Shown here piece after piece: positions 56,401 to 64,000 of a DNA stretch of 64,000 bases. The notes beneath the pieces are model-generated. The model saw only the letters and a program-made list of their open reading frames with translations. It made no database searches and was not told the DNA's origin. Made by a program: the position numbers and the translations under genes. Source of the DNA: Hirundichthys speculiger (Eukaryota; Chordata; Actinopteri; Beloniformes; Exocoetidae); contig JAGFBZ010000725.1 in NCBI GenBank assembly GCA_018398805.1, positions 124,001-188,000 of the forward strand, in the 5' to 3' direction. The first letter of the stretch is position 1. Every line of letters begins with the position of its first letter.

Positions 56401-59400
56401 CCTAGAGGCTGCGTGGACCAGTCCTGCCTTCTGCAGGTGTTACAACAGCGTGGTATCGTAGTAAAAGGGTGGGGGTACCAGACCCGCCTCCCCCTGGAAA
56501 TGACACAGTGACAATCAGTTCCACTTCACCCAGGTGAGAGCAGCTCACTCACCTGGACAGCTCGAGGACTCCGGAGACGAGCCACGGCTTCCACGACTGC
56601 TTCCCACAGAGTCCGAGACAGAGGACTGCAGCCGGGGGGGTCCGGGTCAAGAAAAACACTCATTAAAGCTCTCAAGAGCAACAAAAGTGCAGTTTAGAAA
56701 GAAAACAAGACACAACAGATACGAAGATATTCTTTCTACGACCGTAACGATGATCCAACTGGTTCTGCAGAACAGTTTTAATCTGTATTTCTGTGTTTCA
56801 GGGTTCACCTGCTTCACCACAGGAGCCTGGAGTTTACCGCCCCCCTGTGGCTTAAGTGAGTATTACACAATCAACTTTTATCCAGAAGCAGAATTTTTTT
56901 TTTTTTTTTTGGAAATTAATTTTTAACGAGTTTCATTTTAACCTGAACTTTAAATTTGATTGTGTTATTATATTAAATTATATTGTATTATTTTAATGTT
57001 ATAGCTTTTATCTTTTGTCTAATGTTTTATTTTACCTTATCTTCTTTTATCTAATCTTATTTTTTTAATTTTATCTTATATTATTTTATTCCACTTTGTT
57101 TTATTTTATTTTATCTTACTTGATTTTATTTTATCTTACCATTTTATTTTATTTGATCTTCATTTTTTTATTATTTTTATTCAAACCTGGACAGCCAAAG
57201 TCTACCAAAATCTACTTCCTGTTTTGTCCCCTGTAACCTGGCGACCGCAGCTGATGCTGACTCTGTGATTGACAGCGGCTGAATCTGACTCTTTGATTGA
57301 CAGCGGCTGATGCTGACTCTTTGATTGACAGCGGCTGATGCTGATTCTTTGATTGACAGCGGCTGAATCTGACTCTTTGATTGACAGCGGCTGATGCTGA
57401 TTCTTTGATTGACAGCGGCTGAATCTGACTCTTTTATTGACAGCGGCTGATCCTGACTCTTTAATTGACAGCAATTGAATCTGACTCTTTGATTGACAGC
57501 GGCTGCATCTGACTCTTTGATTGACAGCGGCTGAATCTGACTCTTTGATTGACAGCGGCTGAATCTGACTCTTTGACTGACAGCGGCTGAATCTGACTCT
57601 TTGATTGACAGCGGCTGAATCTGATTCTTTGATTGACAGCAGCTGAATCTGACTCTTTGATTGACAGCGGCTGATGCTGACTTTTTTTTATTGACAGCGG
57701 CTGAATCTGACTCTTTGATTGACAGCAGGTGATACTGAATATTTGATTGACAGCGGCTGAATCTGACCCTTTGATTGACAGCGGCTGATGCTGACTCTTT
57801 GATTGACAGCGGCTGATGCTGACTCTTTGATTGACAGCGGCTGATGCTGACTCTTTGATTGACAGTGGCTGAGGCTGACTCTTTGATTGACAGCAGCTGA
57901 TGCCGACTCTTTGACAGCGGCTGATGCCGACTCTTTGATTGACAGCGGCTGATGCCGACTCTTTGATTGACAGCGGCTGATGCCGACCCTTTGATTGACA
58001 GCGGCTGAATCTGACTCTTTGATTGACAGCGGCTGATGCTGACTCTTTGATTGACAGCGGCTGATGCTGACTCTTTGATTGACAGCGGCTGATGCTGACT
58101 CTTTGATTGACAGCGGCTGAATCTGACTCTTTAATTGACAGCGGCTGAATCTGACTCTTTGCCTGACAGCGGCTGATGCTGACTATTTGATTGACAGCGG
58201 CTGATGCTGACTCTTTGACAGCGGCTGAATCTGACTCTTTAATTGAAAGCAGCTGAATCTGACTCTTTGATTGACAGCGGCTGATGCTGACTCTTTGATT
58301 GACAGTGGCTAAATCTGACTCTTTGATTGACAGCAGGTGATACTGAATATTTGATTGACAGCGGCTGAATCTGACCCTTTGATTGACAGCGGTTGATGCT
58401 GACTCTTTGATTGACAGCGGCTGAGGCTGACTCTTTGATTGACAGCGGCTGATGCTGACTCTTTGATTGACAGCGGCAGTAACGGGGTCTGAGGCGTCTC
58501 TGACGTTACTGCAGCCACGGAGGCGGAAGGATACGGTGCACTAGCGGCCGTCCGATGTAGACGGACTCTGCGATCGTCTCTGGGAGGCTCAGCGGCGTCG
58601 GTGGGCTGTTGAGCGTCTCCTTAAAGCTGCTGCTCCTCTTCCTCCTCTGGGTGGGTGCTGCCCACACCCGGGGGGCCTGCAGTGGAGGAGCTGGAGAAAG
58701 ATGGAGGATAAAAGTGGCTTAATAAAGTGGTAACGCTGGGTTTTTATCTTTCATATTTAATGTGGAGCAATGGCAATGATGTGAAGTCGTTTCGCTCTCG
58801 TCATGTTTCTGCTCCAGCGGTTTCTCCTTCTCAGTCAGGTGGTGCAATGCTGCAAAAGCATCTTCACCTGTTTTATTCTGGTCCCAGATCACCTGAATGT
58901 TCAACAGTCAGACTGACTGCACATCCCAAAAGTTAGAACATCTTTCTCAACCGGGGTGTCGTCTGGCTGCTTCAGGGGTGTCGTCAAAAAAAATGACCTA
59001 TTCTGACATTTCATATACAGTGGTGCCTCTACTTACGAACGTTTCTACATACGAGGTTTTCAGATCCTGAAACTCCTCAAAGGGAAAATATTGCCTCTCG
59101 TTATGAAAGAAATTTCAGGATACGAAAGTCATAAATCCAGTAGCGATGCTACTCGCAGCTCCCAGAGTTTACTGAACGTAAACATAGCTGTCGGCTCTGT
59201 ATCTCGGTTTGAAAGCGGTGCGTCCGAGCTGCTCTGCCATTGGCTATCGCTTACCATCTTCCTGGTATCCCATTGGCTAGGAGGACCCCTTGTCTGTATG
59301 AGCGTAACCCAGCAACCCAGGTAAACAAACAATTTTTACCTCCACCAAGGAGGTTATGTTTTTGCCAGGCGTTTATCTGTCTGTCTGTGTTCAAGATAAC

Positions 59401-62400
59401 TCTAAAAGTTGTGGATGGATTTTGATGAAATTTTCAGGAGTTGTCAGAAATGTGAAAAGGAAGAACTGATTTCATTTTGGGTGTGATCCGGAAGAAATCC
59501 TGGATTCTGGATCACTTTCAAATGTTCAATAATTTTAGTGGAGGTCTGCGCTCTCTGAGTGCTTTTCTAGTTCTAACATGTATTTCTTACAGGTTTTTAT
59601 CTCATTTCATGTATTATTTATAATTTATTTTAAAAATTATGTCTGAATTTTGGGGGGCTTGGAACGGATTAGGACATTTACATGGAAAACGCGTCTCTAC
59701 TTAAGAAAGTTTCAGGTTATGAAACTACTTCCAGAACCAATTAATTTTGTAAGTAGAGGTACCACTGTATAAATATATGAATGCACACATTAATACATAC
59801 TTTTTGCCAATGAATGAATGAATGAATGAATAAATGAATAAATAAATAAATAAGATACATAATTGGACATGAAATGAATAATAAAAATATGTCTCACGTG
59901 CAAATTTCCCAATGTTAACAACGTCAGTACGGGGTCAGCGTGAGGTCAACGTGACTGCCGAGTTAGCTTATGTCGTAATATCATTTAACCGCTGGAATTT
60001 TATTTCACAGATAGCAAAGAGAACTTTTTAGCTGCATCATGGATGGTTTTCTAAAAAGAAAAGCCCCACAGGAACGGAACATCACAGAGGAGCCGACTTC
60101 TTCGTCAGGCCTTCATCCACCAGCTCTGAATCTGCTCCATAGGTACCAAAGCTAGCTGCTAGAGATAAGGCTAAAAAGAAGCAATACAAGGATGATGGAT
60201 GGAAGCAAGAACATCACGGATGAGAAGAAGCTTTCCTGCTGAGGCCTACTCTGGTACAGTTATCCTGTTCAGGTTATTTACACTAAATAAACGGGGCGTA
60301 TGCATTTACAGTCGGAGCGATGCAGTGGGGCTTTAGATTATATTTTACTCTGGGGTGTCGTGAGATTTTGTTCACTTTTGAAAGGTGTCGTGACTGAAAC
60401 AGGTTGAGAAAGGCTGGGTTAGAGCATCTTTCAGCAGCTCACAGATGTTAGAGGAGCTCAAACGGCTCTGATCTTTTCATGAGTTTCATCTCACCGCTCC
60501 CCAGTGGCCTGACGACCCGTCCGGACCTCTGACCCACGTAGCAGGCGTCGTCTCGCTGCTCGCCGCCACCGTCGTCTGTGGGAGACACGTCAACTCACAA
60601 GGTCACGATGCTGAGCAGGAACTGAGAGAGAGCATCTGCTGCATTCAGGAGATCATGAGAATGAACCAAAAACCAGAAAATAAAAGAGCCTTTAAGGCAC
60701 GAGGGGGTGGAGGAACCGTCTCTGAGTCCCTGAAGGGTCCAGTTTTTATCAGATATGTTTGAACATGCAGGGAACAAAAACTCTGAGCTACGTATCAGGA
60801 GGACGTCGCATCCTTCTGCCTCCAGAATCAAGACAAGAAAATGCATCTGTCCCGTCAAAATAAGAGACCATCATGTCAGAGTTTCTCTGAAAGGCAGCAG
60901 GTAACCGACCTTCTCCGACTCCTTCTGCACCTCTGTCCAGGGGGATCAGCGGGGGGGAAGTCTGGAGGCCAGATCTGTACACCAGAAGAAGCACGATCCG
61001 AAAAACGGCCCTGAGACACAGAAAAGCAGGACGGTCACACGAAGACCAGCGTCACGGATGAATCCGTGTTCCCGTTTGTAGGAGAAGGTGGGTGGACGGA
61101 GGAAACGTCTCCAGACTGGACGGACGTACTTGAACATCTGGACGAGTCCGATGACCAGCCAGCGGCCGACGTCCCCCCACAGCTTACAGGCCCCCATCTC
61201 CAGGAAAACCTCCACGTACTCCAGCACGGACAGCCAGGTGAGGAGTCTCTGCTGGGACAAAGACTGAGGACACATCTGTCCACATCAGAGGGAGCCATGA
61301 CTCTGAACAGGCACTTAACTCTTTACGTTTATTTAAAGAACTTGAATAACAATGTTTCATCATTTTTCAGAGGTTTGCGGTTACAATCATCATCTCTGGA
61401 CGTTCTTGACTCTTTCTCTGTGGTTTTAATATTATACATATCATTTAAGCCATCTAAAAAAGAGCTTATATTTGATTTATTTTCAGCAATAAAAATATGT
61501 TTGTCACTTTACTTTCTGGCAGCGATCGTTCCTGAATAAATCAGAGCTGAACAAACTTTTCTGTGCAAACATTTTTATTAATCTGTGTAAATAAACACAT
61601 TTTTTACTAATTTTTTTAAAGCCCAGCTTTTATTAGCTGGACTTTTTAAAAAAATTAACAAAAAAATGTGTTTATTTACTTTTGACAAAAGTAATAAAAA
61701 AAAAAAAAAGCTGGCCCTTTAAAAAATAAAACTTAAAAAAAAAGTTAATTCATTTTTTTTTCTTTTCACATAAAAATGTAATAAAAAGCTGGCTTTAAAA
61801 AATAAAAAAATGACCTTTAAAAAACATATTTTTATTTATTTTTTACAAGACAAATCTAAAAAAAAAAAGCTGGCCTTGAAAAATACATATTTTATTTTTA
61901 TTTTTTTACCAATAAAGTTAATTAAAAAAATGGCCTTAAGAAAATAGAAAATAAGAAAAATATTGTAATTAACTTATTTACTTTTTACATAAAAATTTTA
62001 TTTCAAAGCTGGCCTTCAAAATATATATATAATTTATTTTTAAAATTTTTTTAAACTGGGCTTTTAGAATAGAATAGAACTTTATTAATCCCACACTGCG
62101 GAAATTCACTTGTTACAGCAGCACAAACTGGACAGATAAAAGAGTAAAATTCCAACAGGGCTTGCAGCAAATACTTATAAAAATAGGCTAAAAATAATTT
62201 TTAAAAAAATGTATATATCGCTTTTTTAAAAATGTGTGTGGTTTTTTTTATAATTTCATTGAATTTTATTTTTTATAGCAGATAAATGAAAGCTGGCCTG
62301 CTTACCGCGGGGAGGGAACAGGTGAGGCCTTTACGCAGGATGCTGTCGTTGAACAGCACCAGCAGGTTGGAGGCTGAATACACTGAAAGAGACGACAAGC

Positions 62401-64000
62401 TTTCACCTTGATCACCTGTAACATGATAACAACATCCATCCATCCATCTGTGCATCCAGTCACACCTGCGTTCCTAAACATGAACAGTCCTACCACATAA
62501 GCACAGGTAACTATTTAACGTATAAAAGAATGAAGCTGAAGCAGCAGCTGCAGGGACTCTTACCCAGCTCAGAGATCTCATGGGAATCAGCGAACCGTCC
62601 TGCAAAATAAGAGTCGTGTCAGTCATCAGCAGCTAAAACGTTGAGGTGCGTCAGACTGTTTCTGAACATAAATGAAACTTAAAGTGGCAAGAAAAACCCA
62701 TGAGAACCCTTTAACTAGTTTTCTGCTTTAATTTTACCAGTGAAATGTGGTCTGATGTTCATGTACATCCCAATAACAGACAGTTATACCTCCTCGTGTC
62801 TTTGATGAACACTCAGGTTAAACCTTCACAGAGCTGCAGGAATAAGTAAGTGAACCCTGAGGCTTCAACACCTGGAGTCTATGAATGAAATGAGCTTAGA
62901 GCCGTCATCTCTGACTGACTTAAAGACCTCTGAAACATCTTTATTGATTATTGCTTAAAATGCATCATGATGACATGAAATGATTAAAAAAAAAGAACAT
63001 TTAATACTCAAAACCATTTCTGAACCACAGAGAAGTTTGCTGCTGTTTAGAGCTGCAGCTGCAGCCTGGACGACTCCAAAGATGCAACGGAGGACCCTGA
63101 ACGGGCTGAACCAGAACCCAGAACAAGAGATACTGCTGGATGTCTGGGCATCTTCTAGGGCTGGGCATCGTCACTGTCTATCAACACAGTTCACCTACTA
63201 ATTTAGGTCAAAGAAGAAGCCACATGTGAACACCATCCAGAAGCACCACTATCTTCTCTGGACCAAAGATCATCTAAGAAGGTCTGAAGATAAATGAAAA
63301 CTGTTCTGAGGTCAGATGGATCAACCATGGAGGCAGCGTTCTGCAGACTGAAGAGGAGAGGAACCATCCAGCTGTTATCAGACAGTTCAACAGCTGCATC
63401 GCTGATGGTCTGAGGTTGATTAGTGTCTATGGAGACAGCTGGAACATCTGGAAAGGCTCCATCAATGCTGAAGAGAACATAGATGTTCCAGAGCAACATC
63501 TGCTCCATCCAGACAACGACTCTGTCAGGGAAAACCTTCCATATTCCAGCAGGACGATGCTGAACCACAGACTGGATCATAACAGCAGCAGGACTTCCCA
63601 GGAGAAGAGTCCAGCTGCTGAACTGGTCTGACTGCAGTCCAGACCTCTGACCAGTAGAAAACATCTGGATAAAGGTCCAGGACTGTTGAGCAGCTAGAAT
63701 CCTACACCAGACCAGAACGGGACGACGTTCCTCTACTAAAAGTCCAGCAGCTGGTCTCCTCACTTCCCAGATGTTTCCAGACAGATGTTAGAAGAGGAGT
63801 TGCTCCACAATGATGAACATCAGCCTGTTAACAGCTGTTTACAGATGTGCTGCTGCCGTCAAAGTCAACATGAGCTGATAAATGGTCAAACGTCTCAGTT
63901 TAACATCTGATATGTTAATGTTTGTTTTGCTGGGAATAAAATAAGGCTTTATGAGATCTGAAAATTCTCGCCTGTCACTCACCTGCGATCAGGTAGGACA
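50491..64000 (-). CDS. pex16: Peroxisomal membrane protein PEX16, partial (N-terminus outside window)
   Basis: Exons in order: (beyond edge)-63983, 62599-62564, 62382-62306, 61263-61130, 61010-60910, 60575-60495, 58690-58535, 56625-56553, 52191-52072, 51766-51702, 50549-50491. The 920 nt keep frame at all junctions and give 305 residues. Recognisable PEX16 blocks: [102 protein letters not shown], and the terminal [16 protein letters not shown]. Human PEX16 is 336 aa, so roughly 30 residues are missing at the right edge. PEX16 is an integral ER/peroxisome membrane protein that recruits PEX3 and other membrane proteins. For exon 58690-58535 I chose the acceptor after TTTCTCCAG; a closer CAG would cause a stop. 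Confidence 0.96.
51125..51575. repeat. 40-bp minisatellite in pex16 last intron
   Basis: About 11 copies of a 40-bp unit containing TAAGATCGGATCATCTGAGA and GTTTCAGCTTCTTTCTGCTC, with few substitutions. It ends about 125 bp from the exon at 51702. Confidence 0.95.
52615..54520. repeat. 14-bp minisatellite with higher-order structure, 1.9 kb
   Basis: About 136 units of 14 bp in a few variants: AGTAGACCAGGTCT, AGTAGACCAAGACT, AGTAGACTGGGTCC, AGTAGACTGGGTCA, AGCAGACCAAGACT. A rare variant containing GAACAAGACT recurs at about 53511, 53833 and 54141, so blocks of about 308-322 bp (22-23 units) are repeated as wholes. Confidence 0.95.
54724..56210. repeat. CCTA/CCCT tetranucleotide array, about 1.5 kb
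   Basis: Mixed CCTA and CCCT repeats with scattered CCAA and CTTC interruptions and subrepeats. The strand carrying pex16 RNA is G-rich (GGGAGGTAGG). Same intron as the 14-bp array, about 340 bp from exon 56553-56625. Confidence 0.95.
56930..57190. repeat. TTTTATTTTATCTTA-rich low-complexity tract
   Basis: Degenerate pentamer-like TTTTA repeats next to the 28-bp array. Confidence 0.7.
57230..58480. repeat. 28-bp minisatellite in a pex16 intron
   Basis: About 45 units of TTTGATTGACAGCGGCTGAT followed by GCTGACTC or an AATCTGACTC variant. It ends about 55 bp from the exon at 58535. Confidence 0.95.
58939..60416 (+). mobile_element. hAT element with nested Tigger-like MITE, TSD AGTTAGAA/GGTTAGAG
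   Basis: Termini CATCTTTCTCAACC and GGTTGAGAAAGGCTG pair in inverse. The 8-bp flanks match at six positions. A plus-strand transposase start at 60041 reads [12 protein letters not shown] and ends at a stop within about 40 codons. Hosts the element 59018-59767. Confidence 0.75.
59018..59767. mobile_element. Tigger/mariner-type MITE, TA duplication
   Basis: Termini CAGTGGTGCCTCTACTTAC and GTAAGTAGAGGTACCACTG, flanked by TA on both sides, the Tc1/mariner target. A block with ACCTCCACCAAGGAGGT (about 59338-59575) looks like a further insertion. Confidence 0.85.
61540..62050. repeat. AT-rich degenerate repeat with AAAGCTGGC motif
   Basis: AAAGCTGGC or its complement recurs about six times, roughly every 70-90 bp, separated by A/T runs. 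pex16 intron. Confidence 0.6.
62050..62130. repeat. Fragment resembling a fish LINE 3' end
   Basis: AGAATAGAACTTTATTAATC followed by GAAATTCACTTGTTACAGC, a wording shared by the 3' ends of common fish retroelements. Too short to classify. Confidence 0.35.
62690..62900. repeat. Fragment of a mariner-type interspersed repeat
   Basis: Begins AAGTGGCAAGAAAAACCCAT and includes AATAAGTAAGTGAACCCTGA, which resembles the end of a common vertebrate Tc1/mariner MITE. The opposite end was not identified. Confidence 0.4.
63205..63950 (+). mobile_element. Tc1-like transposon remnant, 3' portion
   Basis: Plus-strand traces of an IS630/Tc1 transposase in shifted frames: an [20 protein letters not shown] start (63218), [20 protein letters not shown] (about 63450), QQDDAEPQT with the second catalytic Asp (about 63549), and [20 protein letters not shown] (about 63695). 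It ends in a non-coding tail with GGGAATAAAATAAGGCTTTA. 5' part and one terminus missing. In pex16 intron, right at the edge of the 63983 exon. Confidence 0.75.

Noticed and set aside
57230..58480. 28-bp repeats considered as a CRISPR array
   Set aside because: The unit is continuous with no variable spacers. It is a minisatellite.
58676..58679. Nearer CAG acceptor for the pex16 exon ending at 58535
   Set aside because: Using it puts a stop (TAA) in frame. The acceptor at 58691 after a pyrimidine tract restores the PEX16 frame.
63203..63763. 186-codon minus-strand frame
   Set aside because: It is the antisense of a Tc1 transposase remnant, whose motifs read on the plus strand.

Overview
This is a vertebrate nuclear window, almost certainly from a ray-finned (teleost) fish. 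It has long introns with consensus GT-AG splice sites and no operon structure. It also has a fish-style repeat load: L2 and L1/Tx1 LINEs, a decayed fish retrovirus, Tc1/mariner, a PIF/Harbinger-like element, and about eighteen hAT elements, most of them still flanked by readable 8-bp target-site duplications (TSDs).

Three protein-coding genes can be reconstructed exon by exon with the frame kept across every junction. (1) A zona-pellucida-domain (ZP) membrane protein lies on the minus strand at 24552-9047: 12 coding exons, 705 aa, with signal peptide, ZP module, polybasic cleavage site, transmembrane helix and short tail. (2) arfgap2, the COPI-associated ArfGAP, lies on the plus strand at 25537-48257: 16 coding exons, 534 aa. 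(3) pex16, a peroxisome biogenesis factor, lies on the minus strand: 11 coding exons are present (63983-64000 down to 50491, 305 aa including the C-terminus) and the N-terminal exon or exons lie beyond the right edge. The ZP gene and arfgap2 are head to head with 984 bp between their start codons. arfgap2 and pex16 are tail to tail with about 2.2 kb between stop codons. The genes are not functionally related: extracellular coat or secreted protein, Golgi-ER vesicle coat dynamics, and peroxisomal membrane protein import.

Layout. 1-860: nothing recognised. 930-3331: 5'-truncated L2 LINE with an open reverse-transcriptase frame. 3335-6767: minus-strand endogenous retrovirus remnant, split by a hAT. 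6768-9046: a palindromic TA-target element, unique sequence and a 20-bp minisatellite. 9047-24552: the ZP gene, with L1, hAT, MITE, purine-tract and minisatellite sequence in its introns. 24553-25536: shared divergent promoter interval. 25537-48257: arfgap2, whose introns 1, 4, 7, 8, 10 and 14 are largely hAT sequence and whose intron 8 is a long nonamer array. 48258-50490: convergent intergenic stretch. 50491-64000: pex16, whose introns hold a 40-bp array, a 14-bp higher-order array of 1.9 kb, a 1.5-kb CCTA/CCCT array, a 28-bp array, and nested DNA transposons.

I do not see a new enzymatic or defence system. The unusual material is structural. Transposon ends lie within about 10-30 bp of functional splice sites. 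A hAT sits inside a minisatellite with a TSD copied from the array. The arfgap2 nonamer array is in frame with exon 8 and made of splice-acceptor-like units. pex16 carries a higher-order repeat. All family assignments were made by reading the sequence; no database search was run.
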